This document shows positions 8,746 through 17,292 of a stretch of DNA of 53,306 bases, in pieces (the first letter of the stretch is position 1; every line of letters starts with the position of its first letter). A program made the position numbers and the translations under genes. This DNA is from Spirulina subsalsa FACHB-351. GTDB taxonomy: Bacteria > Cyanobacteriota > Cyanobacteriia > Cyanobacteriales > Spirulinaceae. The notes under the pieces are model-generated. The model saw only the letters and a program-made list of their open reading frames with translations. It made no database searches and was not told the origin of the DNA. The stretch covers positions 1-53,306 of the forward strand of contig NZ_JAIHOM010000021.1 of the NCBI RefSeq assembly GCF_026130165.1. The letters run 5' to 3'.

Positions 8746-10494
8746 CTACTTTACCCGGTCAAATCCATAAACTTCCCGAATTTGACTGTTAAAAAACTGC
8801 CCCACTGAAGGAGTTGTTTTCATCTCTTGATAGACAGTTTTCGGCACATCATTGTATTTGTAAATACTGCCATTATTGAACTCAACTTGCAGGATTTTTT
8901 TTTCCTCGTCGTAGTCAAAAGCTTTCACGGCTGCACTGGTACTTTTTAATAAGGGGAAGGCAATCACATCCCGAATACTGGGAGCATCGGTTAACAACAT
9001 CACTAAACGATCAATACCAATGCCTAAACCTCCTGTCGGGGGCATTCCATATTCTAAAGCTGCTAAAAAGTCTTCATCAACCCCTTGCGCTTCTAAATCT
9101 CCGGCTGCCTTTTTCGCCGCTTGTAATTCTAAGCGTTCCCGTTGATCAATGGGATCGGTTAATTCTGAGAAACTATTGGCGGTTTCTCGTCCCACCATAA
9201 ATAATTCAAACCGTTCTACTAACCCCGCTTTAGACCGATGGGGTTTGGTTAACGGAGAGATTTCTTTCGGGTAATCGAGAATAAAGGTAGGCTGAATCAA
9301 AGTGGCTTCTACCTTCTGCTCAAAGGCTTCATTGAGCAGTTTACCTAGGGTTTTACAATCATCAGGAACTTCAATTCCTGCCTGTTGTGCTGCCGTTTTT
9401 GCACTGGCAAAATCACTGAACATATTAAAATCTAAACCCGTTACCTCTTGGACAATTTCGTGCATGGTGACTCGTCGCCAAGGGGGAGTTAAATCAATGG
9501 TTTCCCCTTGGTAGTTCAGGGTTAATGTGCCTAAAACCTCCTGAGCAGCATAGGTAATTAGGTTTTCTGTTAGGGTCATCATGTCGTGATAATCGGCATA
9601 GGCTTGATAAATTTCAATAGAGGTAAATTCGGGATTATGTTTGGTGGAAACGCCTTCATTGCGGAAAATTCGCCCCAGTTCAAAGACTTTTTCAAACCCC
9701 CCCACAATTAAGCGTTTTAAATGGAGTTCTGTGGCAATGCGCAGATACAAGTCCATTTGCAGGGTATTGTGATAGGTAATAAAGGGACGCGCTTCTGCTC
9801 CTCCGGCTTCACTTTGTAAGACTGGGGTTTCAATTTCAATGAAATCTCGTTCGTCTAAGTAACGACGAATGGCGGCGGTAATTTTCGCTCGACGACGGAA
9901 GGTTTCTCGCACGTCAGGATTAACAATTAGGTCTACATAACGCTGACGATAGCGTTTTTCGGTGTCGGTTAAACCATGCCATTTATCGGGTAAGGGTAGC
10001 AGGGATTTGGTCAGCATGGTGTAGTCCTGTACATAAATGGAAAGTTCCCCTTTCTCGGTGCGTTTAATGGTTCCTGTTACGCCGATAATATCCCCGACGT
10101 CGGTGAGTTTTTTCAGTAAGTTGAAGGAGTTGGGGAGATCGGTCATTTGGCTATCAATACGCTTTTTATCAAGGTAGAGTTGAATCACGCCGCTTTCATC
10201 TTGCAGGGTGAAAAAGGCGAGTTTCCCAAACACCCGACGGGCTAAAATTCGTCCGGCGATCGCAACTTTTTCCTCGACCTCTTCCCCATTGCCGAGATCA
10301 CTATAGCTGGTTTGTAGTTGTGCCGCTTGATGGGTGGACTCCCAACGATAAGCGTAGGGGTTTAATCCTTCTTGTTTGAGTTGTTCAACTTTTTCTAACC
10401 GTGTGGCGCGGATTTCTTCTAAGGTTGATGTGTTAGGGTTTCCACTGGAGGCTGTAGCGTTTTGCGCAGGTTGGGAAGATGGTTTGGCAGACAT
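8746..10494 (-). CDS. lysS: Lysyl-tRNA synthetase (class II) with C-terminal KTSC domain
   Basis: 582 residues from ATG 10494. A low-complexity Ser/Ala N-terminal stretch of ~25 residues is followed by the OB-fold anticodon-binding domain (~50-170) and the class II catalytic core: motif 1 ([25 protein letters not shown]), motif 2 ([20 protein letters not shown]) and motif 3 ([13 protein letters not shown]). It charges tRNA-Lys. Normal LysS ends about 500; here residues ~512-575 form an extra domain with [15 protein letters not shown] and [11 protein letters not shown], matching the KTSC domain, which is named after its occurrence at the C-terminus of lysyl-tRNA synthetases. The function of KTSC is unknown. 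A structured leader lies upstream (10537-10626). Confidence 0.95.
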   Translation of the reverse strand: MSAKPSSQPAQNATASSGNPNTSTLEEIRATRLEKVEQLKQEGLNPYAYRWESTHQAAQLQTSYSDLGNGEEVEEKVAIAGRILARRVFGKLAFFTLQDESGVIQLYLDKKRIDSQMTDLPNSFNLLKKLTDVGDIIGVTGTIKRTEKGELSIYVQDYTMLTKSLLPLPDKWHGLTDTEKRYRQRYVDLIVNPDVRETFRRRAKITAAIRRYLDERDFIEIETPVLQSEAGGAEARPFITYHNTLQMDLYLRIATELHLKRLIVGGFEKVFELGRIFRNEGVSTKHNPEFTSIEIYQAYADYHDMMTLTENLITYAAQEVLGTLTLNYQGETIDLTPPWRRVTMHEIVQEVTGLDFNMFSDFASAKTAAQQAGIEVPDDCKTLGKLLNEAFEQKVEATLIQPTFILDYPKEISPLTKPHRSKAGLVERFELFMVGRETANSFSELTDPIDQRERLELQAAKKAAGDLEAQGVDEDFLAALEYGMPPTGGLGIGIDRLVMLLTDAPSIRDVIAFPLLKSTSAAVKAFDYDEEKKILQVEFNNGSIYKYNDVPKTVYQEMKTTPSVGQFFNSQIREVYGFDRVK

Positions 10495-10536
10495 GGAATT
10501 TTTTTAAGCAAAGGGTTTGATTCATTGAATTGGAAC

Positions 10537-10626
10537 AAAAAAGGGACTTGTTTCCTTGGGATTACAGGAAAGATATTCTCCATATCTAGCTGTCTTCTCT
10601 CAGTCTAAAAGTCCCTGTTTTGAACT
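10537..10626 (-). ncRNA. Structured lysS leader / small RNA with terminator-like closing stem
   Basis: On the minus strand a TATAAT (10638-10633) is followed by a ~90-nt segment whose ends pair perfectly: AGGGACTT (from 10616) with AAGTCCCT (to 10542), then a run of six T. Inside are two smaller hairpins, GATAT-ggaga-ATATC and TTTCC-tgtaatccca-GGAAA, so the whole can fold as a three-way junction. It ends 43 bases before the lysS start. It could be a transcription attenuator for lysS or an independent small RNA. I do not recognise an Rfam family. Confidence 0.5.
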
Positions 10627-10632
10627 GCTCTT

Positions 10633-10638
10633 ATTATA
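10633..10638 (-). promoter_or_regulatory. -10 element (TATAAT) for lysS leader
   Basis: Consensus TATAAT on the minus strand, with only a weak -35 upstream. It places transcription start at about 10626, next to the closing stem of the leader structure. Confidence 0.5.
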
Positions 10639-10734
10639 ACAATTTTTTGCCCAAAATTGGCGGTAATCTTAGCTGTTTAAATCCCTATTTCTCTCGGCTG
10701 TTCCTAATGCTGTAAAAAAAGTTTGTAGGGGGGC

Positions 10735-10763
10735 TTGACAATCAATTCAAAAAAGTCTAAAAT
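10735..10763 (+). promoter_or_regulatory. Putative promoter of the Ser/Thr kinase gene
   Basis: TTGACA (10735-10740), a 17-nt spacer and TAAAAT (10758-10763), close to consensus. A leader of roughly 215 nt would precede the kinase start at 10985; it holds no recognisable gene. Confidence 0.6.
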
Positions 10764-10984
10764 TTTTATCATAGAATTTTCCAAGCTGGGCTAGTTGTAG
10801 CTAATCTGCTCTTTCTTAACAAAACTTAACTCAACCAAGAAACCCTAGGACTGTTTGATAGCAGGTCTTTAAGTCATATCTTGGCTTTAGGGAGAGAGGC
10901 ACAACGAGGGCGCGAAGGATATCGATTGGAAAGAGTTCCTGTACTTTTTTTCCTGAGACTCTTTTTGATGAGTCCTTCTGAACT

Positions 10985-12379
10985 ATGAATACTTTCTATC
11001 AAGCAGGGGATTGCATTACCAATCCTGAAACTGGGTATTGTTACGAGGTGTTAGCATTACTGGGACAGGGGAGTTTTGGTCAGACTTATCTTGCTCACAC
11101 ACTAGCACCCAGACCAGAACAAGATCCCTCACGGCAACAGGTTGCTATTAAGGTGGTGTCCTTAAAGCAGATGGGGGGTTGGAAGGAATTGGAATTGTGG
11201 GAACGGGAAGTTCAAACTCTGGGGAAGTTAGATCACCCGGGGATTCCGAACTACTTGGATTGTTTTGAGCAAGACACCGCAGGCGATCGCCTTTTTTACC
11301 TAGTGCAGGAACGAGTCAAGGGTAAATCCTTGGCCCAGTGGGTTGAACAGGGTTGGCAGCCTTCGGAAAAAGCCATTAAATGGATTGCCCAGGAAACCTT
11401 GAGAATCCTCGAATATTTGCATAGTTTTCACCCCCCCATTTTGCACCGGGATATTAAACCCGAGAATCTCATTTTAGATTCTTCTGGGAAAGTATCCCTC
11501 ATTGATTTTGGGGCAGTGCAAACGGTTTATCGTGACGCGGATAGTGTCGTCAAGACCTTTGTGGGGACATTAGGCTATATGCCTCCAGAACAGTATCAGG
11601 GCAAAAGTTATCCCACCTCAGACCTTTACAGCTTAGGGGCTACGCTGGTTTTTGTTATTACGGGGCGATCGCCTGATGATTTACCTCACAAGGGTTTTAA
11701 GTTAAATTTTCGTCCTTATACCAACCTTTCCCCCCACCTCACCCACTGGCTAGAAACCCTCCTTGAACCTGCGCGAGAAGATCGTTTTAAAAGTGCCGCA
11801 GATGCGCGAATGATCCTACAACAAGAGGCGAAAATAGCTCAATCTGTGACGGTTGTTCCTCCGCCTTCATGGAGTCGGATTAAAGTCAAAAAAACTGCTA
11901 ATTCTTTAGCAATTCTTTGTCCCCCTGTAGGGGTGAACGAAGAAAGTTTACCGATTCTAATTGTTGGAATTTTAGGTGGAGTGATTCTCCCCTTATTAGT
12001 TTTTGTAGACGCAGAGGATATGGGGGAAGCTGTTGTGCAAGCTATTACTTATAGTTTATTAACTTGGATTGTTTGTTTCTGTTGTGGTCTTTTATTCGCC
12101 TTTTGGGGGAGTATTGAAATCACCATCAATTCCCAAGAGTTTTGGTTAGAATGGCGGATTGGCAACTTTGTGATGAAGTCATGGCAAGGAAAAACCGGGA
12201 GTCCAAACAAAATAGAACTAGATGTTCAAGTTTGTGACAGGGAGACAGAAACTACGACCTGTGAGCTGCGGTACAAGGGCGAAGTCCAGACGTTCGGTAA
12301 GTTATTAAGTATAGAAGAACAAGAATGGTTAGTCGCTCAAATTAACCAATTTTTAGCTGAACAAAAGGAGGGAAGTTAA
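10985..12379 (+). CDS. Eukaryotic-type serine/threonine protein kinase, membrane-anchored
   Basis: 464 residues from ATG 10985. The kinase domain occupies about 20-280: glycine loop GQGSFG (27-32), ATP-anchoring lysine in VAIKVV (K56), catalytic loop HRDIKPEN (154-161), DFG (174-176), and activation-segment motif GTLGYMPPEQY. It is an active-site-complete Hanks-type kinase of the family expanded in cyanobacteria. After a linker, two hydrophobic segments (about 325-345 and 355-380) form a membrane hairpin, followed by a ~80-residue soluble C-terminal domain of the kind found after double transmembrane segments in other cyanobacterial proteins. Targets unknown. It stands alone between lysS (divergent) and the M48 protease gene (convergent). 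Confidence 0.93.
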   Translation: MNTFYQAGDCITNPETGYCYEVLALLGQGSFGQTYLAHTLAPRPEQDPSRQQVAIKVVSLKQMGGWKELELWEREVQTLGKLDHPGIPNYLDCFEQDTAGDRLFYLVQERVKGKSLAQWVEQGWQPSEKAIKWIAQETLRILEYLHSFHPPILHRDIKPENLILDSSGKVSLIDFGAVQTVYRDADSVVKTFVGTLGYMPPEQYQGKSYPTSDLYSLGATLVFVITGRSPDDLPHKGFKLNFRPYTNLSPHLTHWLETLLEPAREDRFKSAADARMILQQEAKIAQSVTVVPPPSWSRIKVKKTANSLAILCPPVGVNEESLPILIVGILGGVILPLLVFVDAEDMGEAVVQAITYSLLTWIVCFCCGLLFAFWGSIEITINSQEFWLEWRIGNFVMKSWQGKTGSPNKIELDVQVCDRETETTTCELRYKGEVQTFGKLLSIEEQEWLVAQINQFLAEQKEGS

Positions 12380-12430
12380 AGGTTAAAATTGAGCGATCTA
12401 ACTGACCGAATTTCAAGAATTCATGCTATA

Positions 12431-12449
12431 CTATTATCAGGGATAATAG
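12431..12449. terminator. Short hairpin between convergent kinase and protease genes
   Basis: CTATTATC and GATAATAG make an 8-bp stem with a 3-nt loop in the 79-bp convergent gap. It is AT-rich and lacks a long T run, so terminator function is only suggested by position. Confidence 0.35.
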
Positions 12450-12458
12450 CCTTAAATT

Positions 12459-13493
12459 TTAATCGGGGAATGCTTGATTAAAGCCACTACTTCCAGTTCT
12501 TGAATTCACCCGTAAAGTCGCCCGATCCCGTGACAAGTCATAGGTCAGAGGATTAGGACTCCGGTCTAAGTTAGCGCGTCCTTCCCGTTGGAGCGTTTCG
12601 GTGGGGTATTTCGTCGCCAGTTGGCGAATCGCTTGAATGCGATCAGGAGTAGCTGGGTGGGTGTCACTGGCGGTCACACCTAAACGAGTTAACATTGTTT
12701 TAGCGGTTTGACAGCCTTGGGGATTAAAACCAGCCCGCACCATGTATTGATACCCCACCTCATCCGCTTCAAATTCTTGACGATGGCTAAGTTCGCGCCA
12801 TTCTTTCTGAACTTGGGCTTCTTTTTCGGCGTAAATGGCTTGAATCCGTTCGAGGGCTGCATCAATGCGTCGCTGTCTGCTGCCTGCGATCGCACTTCCG
12901 AGGACATTAACAGCCGTTCCGAGAATACCCCCCCGCCCCACAACGCGCCCCGCACCGGAGGTCAGAGCATCCCCAATGGCTAGGGCTTCCAAATCCGCCT
13001 TTAAATCCTGCTCCTCAGCCACTACTTCATCAATCGCTTCCTGACGCAATTGCTCTAAAATGCGTTGTCGTTCTGCACTGCCTACCGCAATATGGTTCTG
13101 GGTATGGTGTGCCATTTCGTGACCGACCACACAGGCGATCGCATGGGGATCTCCATCCAAACGGTCTAATAGGCCACTATAAAAGGCAATTAAATTAATA
13201 TCCGTCGCAAAAGCATTGACTTCATATTCGTCAGAAATATAGAGTCGCCAGGGCAAATTATCTAATTGATTGGCCCGAGCAATCCGTTCCACCACCCGGT
13301 AGAGCATAAAATAATCCTTCGAGAGTTCTTGCTCGGCCCGTTGAAAAAATGCCTCGGTGTTCGTCGTTGAAGCTTGAGCGATTAAGGATTTAGACCCCAT
13401 TTCAACGGCTTGTACAGGATTAAACTGCGCCCCAGCCGTCTGAAGAGTCAGGAGGGAGAGAAGCGCAGAAAGTGAGAATTTCCAGTTCATCAT
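12459..13493 (-). CDS. M48 family metallopeptidase, exported
   Basis: 344 residues from ATG 13493; a GTG at 13520 would add nine residues but spoil the signal peptide. MMNWKFSLSALLSLLTLQTA is a signal peptide, probably cleaved after AGA. The zinc site is HEMAH (125-129) in CVVGHEMAHHTQNH, with the third ligand in EFEADEVGYQYM (~235). An Ala-rich helical stretch between them and the C-terminal SDTHPATPDRIQAIRQL match BepA/YfgC-like or LoiP-like M48 proteins. Expected role: periplasmic metalloprotease in envelope quality control. Convergent with the kinase gene; no obvious operon partner. Confidence 0.88.
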   Translation of the reverse strand: MMNWKFSLSALLSLLTLQTAGAQFNPVQAVEMGSKSLIAQASTTNTEAFFQRAEQELSKDYFMLYRVVERIARANQLDNLPWRLYISDEYEVNAFATDINLIAFYSGLLDRLDGDPHAIACVVGHEMAHHTQNHIAVGSAERQRILEQLRQEAIDEVVAEEQDLKADLEALAIGDALTSGAGRVVGRGGILGTAVNVLGSAIAGSRQRRIDAALERIQAIYAEKEAQVQKEWRELSHRQEFEADEVGYQYMVRAGFNPQGCQTAKTMLTRLGVTASDTHPATPDRIQAIRQLATKYPTETLQREGRANLDRSPNPLTYDLSRDRATLRVNSRTGSSGFNQAFPD

Positions 13494-13584
13494 GACCGTA
13501 TAAATGCTAAATTCCCCCACAACCCTAGCACAAAAAAATCTCAGGTCTTGGGTGCTTGAGCTTGAATTCTAAGCTTGAGATTGC

Positions 13585-15291
13585 CTAATTCCTAATCTCT
13601 AAAGTCCGCAAACGATTGAGCGCGGCCGCTAATTCAAAGGGGCGAAATTCGCTCAAATTGCCCTGGGGATAAGGAGAGACAATATCTAGGCCCTCTTGGT
13701 CTAAATCCGCCATAACTTGCTCAATAATTGCGGCCAGGGTGCGCTTTTGATTCATATAGCGTTCCTTGGCATAAACTAAGGCTTTGGCGATCGCACGCAA
13801 TTGACCCGTTTCCACAATTTGGGACACAGCGGCCAGATCAATTTCCTCCTCCCCAAAAGCCACCTCGTCCACATCCCGCACCTTCACTTTAACCGCCCGT
13901 TTGCCCTTACTGGGGTCAATACTAGCCCCTAGGGGAATGCGGGGGGTAATCGCACCAAAACGGATCCCTCCTTCCTCTTGACGGTGAGTCGCGTATTCTT
14001 GGGCAATGACTTTAGCCGCTTCGGTGACATCACTGGGGATAAAATTATCCATGGCAATCACCGTATCCGCCACATCAAAATAGTCCCCACTGCCGCCCAT
14101 CACCAACACCGTAGACACCTGATAGTCGTGATACAGTTGCTGGATTTTGTCAATAAAAGGCGTAATCGGCTCCTTATCCTTTTGGATTAACTGCTGCATT
14201 CGGCGATCGCGGATCATAAAATTCGTGGCCGCTGTATCCTCATCCACCAGTAACACCTTAGCCCCCACTTCCAAGGCCTCCATAATATTCGCCGCTTGGG
14301 AGGTGCTACCACTAGCATTAGGAGTCGAAAATTGACGAGTCGAACGGCCTTGGGGTAATTGGTTAATAAACGGGGAAATATCCACCCCGGCAATACTGCG
14401 GCCATCTTCGGCCCGAATTTTCACCGCCCGAGGGTCTGTAATGACAAATTCTCGACCATCTTGGGGAATATGATTATAAACCCCCAACTCAATCGCCCGC
14501 AGTAGAGTAGACTTACCATGATATCCTCCCCCCACAATCAACGTAATCCCTTCAGGAATCGCCATCCCCGTCACAGTGCCACCATTAGGACAATCAAAAC
14601 TCACTTGTAAACTGGGGGGAGATTGAAACGGAATCGCCTGCTCCTTCAGGGGACGGTCATCTACGCCACTCCGTCGGGGTAAAATTGACCCATTGGCCAC
14701 AAAAGCCACTAGGCGCTGTTCGATTAAACACTGGCGAATAAAATCCGCATCCTCAGCGACTTCTACATGACGATGGATGGCCTGAACATTGAGATTGGCA
14801 TATTTTAGCGATCGCTCCACAATATCCGGTATATCTTCACAGAGTAACTCCGCCGCCTGTCGTCCTAAAATCCGTCGGCCTTGGGCGGGTAATCCCACCA
14901 CAAACCGTAATTCTACCCCCTCCTCATCAATCCAGGCCGCCGTTCGTTCTAACACCTCCTGACCCACCCCTGTGGCCGCAATCAAGCCACTTTTCCCCGT
15001 CCCTCGACGACTACTTAATTCTTTCGCCACCACCCCGAAACGGCGCGTTAAATAGTCTCTCAGGGCGACTTCCCGACTAAAGGAATTAAATAACTCTGGG
15101 GGGAATTGTGCGATCGCCATCGGCACCTGCACTCGCAACTCACTCGGAGCCGCAAAGGGATCCCCCTGTACATAGTCAATAATCAACGTAAAATCGGCAA
15201 AGGAATAGCTTCCTCGGATATCTTTATACGCCTTATAACTTGCCCCATCTAAATTTAAAAGCAAGGTGCGAAGAGTAGAAGCAGTAGCCAT
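13585..15291 (-). CDS. COG3044-type ABC-class ATPase of unknown function
   Basis: 568 residues from ATG 15291. The N-terminal part (1-230) has no recognised enzyme motif. The ATPase part begins with GITLIVGGGYHGKSTLLRAI (Walker A GGGYHGKST, ~255), continues with a KVLLVDEDTAATNFMIRD Walker B region, and VSTVLVMGGSGDYFDVAD near the C-terminus. This matches the soluble 'predicted ATPase of the ABC class' family (COG3044), related to trypanosomal MRB1590, a nucleic-acid-binding protein; the cellular role in bacteria is unknown. No membrane segments are seen, so it is not a transporter. The truncated restriction-modification pair lies upstream on the same strand with a 76-bp gap. Confidence 0.85.
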   Translation of the reverse strand: MATASTLRTLLLNLDGASYKAYKDIRGSYSFADFTLIIDYVQGDPFAAPSELRVQVPMAIAQFPPELFNSFSREVALRDYLTRRFGVVAKELSSRRGTGKSGLIAATGVGQEVLERTAAWIDEEGVELRFVVGLPAQGRRILGRQAAELLCEDIPDIVERSLKYANLNVQAIHRHVEVAEDADFIRQCLIEQRLVAFVANGSILPRRSGVDDRPLKEQAIPFQSPPSLQVSFDCPNGGTVTGMAIPEGITLIVGGGYHGKSTLLRAIELGVYNHIPQDGREFVITDPRAVKIRAEDGRSIAGVDISPFINQLPQGRSTRQFSTPNASGSTSQAANIMEALEVGAKVLLVDEDTAATNFMIRDRRMQQLIQKDKEPITPFIDKIQQLYHDYQVSTVLVMGGSGDYFDVADTVIAMDNFIPSDVTEAAKVIAQEYATHRQEEGGIRFGAITPRIPLGASIDPSKGKRAVKVKVRDVDEVAFGEEEIDLAAVSQIVETGQLRAIAKALVYAKERYMNQKRTLAAIIEQVMADLDQEGLDIVSPYPQGNLSEFRPFELAAALNRLRTLEIRN

Positions 15292-15367
15292 AGAAGGTTT
15301 AGTTAAAACAACACCTTGCTATTTTCCCAAAGAGTAGGATAAAAGGCAAAATAGAAAAGCCCCTTTC

Positions 15368-16453
15368 TCATTCCTCCTCACCATCCATCAATAACCCTTC
15401 CTCAGCCTCCCAAGCATCCACTTCCCCCTCCATCATCCCCAATTCCTTTTTCGCAAAGACTCGCCGCGCCCGTCGATCCAAAATTTTGATAATATTGGTT
15501 CTATCCTGCTTAATCGCCTCAATATCTTCCCTTTGAATTAAAACCATATAGTAGCGGGAAACATCCATCATACGATAGGCATACTGCAAAGCATCTCGGG
15601 TAAACTCTCCCGTCGTTACAATCATCACAACATCAGCCCCCGTAACGAAAGTCATACCAATTTCTTTCGCTAAAACTTCTACATCAACTCGCTTCGTATT
15701 TTTACACTGAATTTGCCAACGGTGATACACAAAACGATCCGATGCCGCCAAAACATCCACTTCCCCTTGACCCGTTTCATAATCCCGTTGCCGCCATTGA
15801 GTAAATCGTAAACTGGTTAGACGAATCATCCAAATAGCTAATAACTCCAACGCCTTTCCCTTAATCGATTTATCAGCATGATCTAAATCTTGAACCACAT
15901 CCTCAAAACTACGATTGAGTTCCGTTGGCGAGAGTTCCGTTAAATCCGCCATAGACTCTAAAAGTTTAGACAGTAATTCTTTTTGCGCTTTAGCCGACAA
16001 CTTGACCCGATTAGGTTTTGCTCCTCGCCCTTGAGTCGTTTTGTCCGTTTCAATCAGTCCAACGTTAACCAAAGGCTGAATAACTTCTTTAACAAAAGAC
16101 TTACTCGGAAATCGAACCTTATAAACACTTCCCGTATATTTAACAATTTCATTCCAAGGGGTAAACTCAACAATACTCATTTGAAGCATCGCCAAGAGAA
16201 AATATTTCTGTGTTGAGGTAAGCGTATAAAGTTCATCAATATAATCCTTGTCAAGTTCTAAAATATCATAAACTGTATCCCAGTTAATCTCATAGGCTTT
16301 TTCAAACACCCCTGCCTGCTGTAACCATTGTCGCATTGTGCTAACATACACGGCATTAGGAGAGATAGAATACCCCATTTCTTGCAACTCATACTTGTTT
16401 AAATTTTTTAGAAATGGCATGACCCGATGGCCGTAATTTGGCCTGATAGCCAT
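15368..16453 (-). CDS. Mrr-like restriction endonuclease with N-terminal winged-helix region
   Basis: 361 residues from ATG 16453, or about 350 if ATG 16420 is used. The C-terminal half (from GKALELLAIWMIRLTSLRF, ~203) is an Mrr-type PD-(D/E)xK nuclease: the acidic residue in GEVDVLAASD and QIQCKN (QxK) make the metal site, then FTRDALQYAYRMMDVSRY. The N-terminal half looks like DNA-binding winged helices (TSTQKYFLLAMLQM, FVKEVIQPLVNVGLIE). It ends in a Glu/Asp-rich tail. Its start overlaps the 3' end of a methyltransferase gene by 65 bp in another frame. The partner methyltransferase is truncated, so the enzyme may act on modified DNA, be silent, or rely on another methylase. DNA target unknown. 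Confidence 0.8.
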   Translation of the reverse strand: MAIRPNYGHRVMPFLKNLNKYELQEMGYSISPNAVYVSTMRQWLQQAGVFEKAYEINWDTVYDILELDKDYIDELYTLTSTQKYFLLAMLQMSIVEFTPWNEIVKYTGSVYKVRFPSKSFVKEVIQPLVNVGLIETDKTTQGRGAKPNRVKLSAKAQKELLSKLLESMADLTELSPTELNRSFEDVVQDLDHADKSIKGKALELLAIWMIRLTSLRFTQWRQRDYETGQGEVDVLAASDRFVYHRWQIQCKNTKRVDVEVLAKEIGMTFVTGADVVMIVTTGEFTRDALQYAYRMMDVSRYYMVLIQREDIEAIKQDRTNIIKILDRRARRVFAKKELGMMEGEVDAWEAEEGLLMDGEEE

Positions 16454-17024
16454 TTTTTAACAGATTTTGCATCGCCTCACTATAGGGGCGTAAAACCCGC
16501 TTATTGTTCGCTTTAGGATGGGGATCTTTCGAGAGCCACCAAATCGTATTCACAGCATCCTTAACTCGTTCACGACGCACTGTGACCCATTCAGCTGGGG
16601 TGGGAAGTTTTGCCGGATTGTACCAAAAAAGTTCTTGAGCTAGATAGAAACCGAGTCCTCCCTGATGGGTAGGTTTACACAGTTCAATCACTAATTCAAA
16701 ATGGTAAAGGGAGCGCACTGGAACCCCTTTCTGCCAAGTTCCACCAATATCAATGAGAAGAGATCCTTTAGGTTTCAGAATGCGGTAAAATTGAGTAGCA
16801 AAGGGCTTAAACCATTGCATATAATCTTTAGCAGCAACATTGCCATATTCTTTTTTCCGTAATAAGGCAAAAGGGGGAGACGTACAAATGAGATCAATAC
16901 TCTCATCGGGTAATTTTTGCATCAAGTCTAAACTATTCCCCCAATAGGCAGCACCTAAATGGGTTTGATAGTAAGGTTGGCAGTCGATTTTTGTTAAAGT
17001 CTCAAGAGGGGATAAGGTCGGCAC
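16389..17024 (-). pseudogene. N4-cytosine DNA methyltransferase (M.PvuII-like), C-terminally truncated
   Basis: 211 residues from GTG 17024. GAAYWGNSLDLMQKLPDES and the catalytic motif IV ICTSPPFALLRKKEYGN mark a beta-class N4-cytosine/N6-adenine methyltransferase; DIGGTWQKG, YNPAKLPTPAEWVTVRRER and RPYSEAMQNLLKNGY align by eye with M.PvuII-type enzymes (about 330 residues). The frame ends at SGHAISKKFKQV, whereas the family continues with a DNGGAIP-like segment and the AdoMet-binding DPFxGSxxT motif I. That part, about 110-120 residues, is absent here and is not found in another frame, since the endonuclease reading frame takes over. The protein should be unable to bind AdoMet. Likely a deletion product. 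Confidence 0.78.
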
Positions 17025-17292
17025 AATAAATTTAAGTAACTACGTTGGGATTTTTAGCTCTCATTTTAGGCAATATCTGATTTCTTGTGAGTCACCCATT
17101 AACTGTAAATCGTGGGTCATAAATTAGCAAAGATTTTTCCTGCTGTTTCCTCATCACTCCTCATGAATTCTTGATTACTGTGCAGAAACCAGATTTAGGA
17201 GAATTAATAATTGATAATTGATAATTATTTTCGACTCCCCTACAAGCAGACTTTCTCAGCAAGCCTTAACTAGGATGGTTATATCATTCTCC
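17025..17292. other. Intergenic stretch with repeats
   Basis: No gene is visible. It contains an ATTGATAATTGATAATT tandem motif (17205-17227) and a diverged relative (GCAGACTTTCTCAGCAAGCC, ~17247) of the 29-bp repeat seen at 3230 and 5837. Confidence 0.6.
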
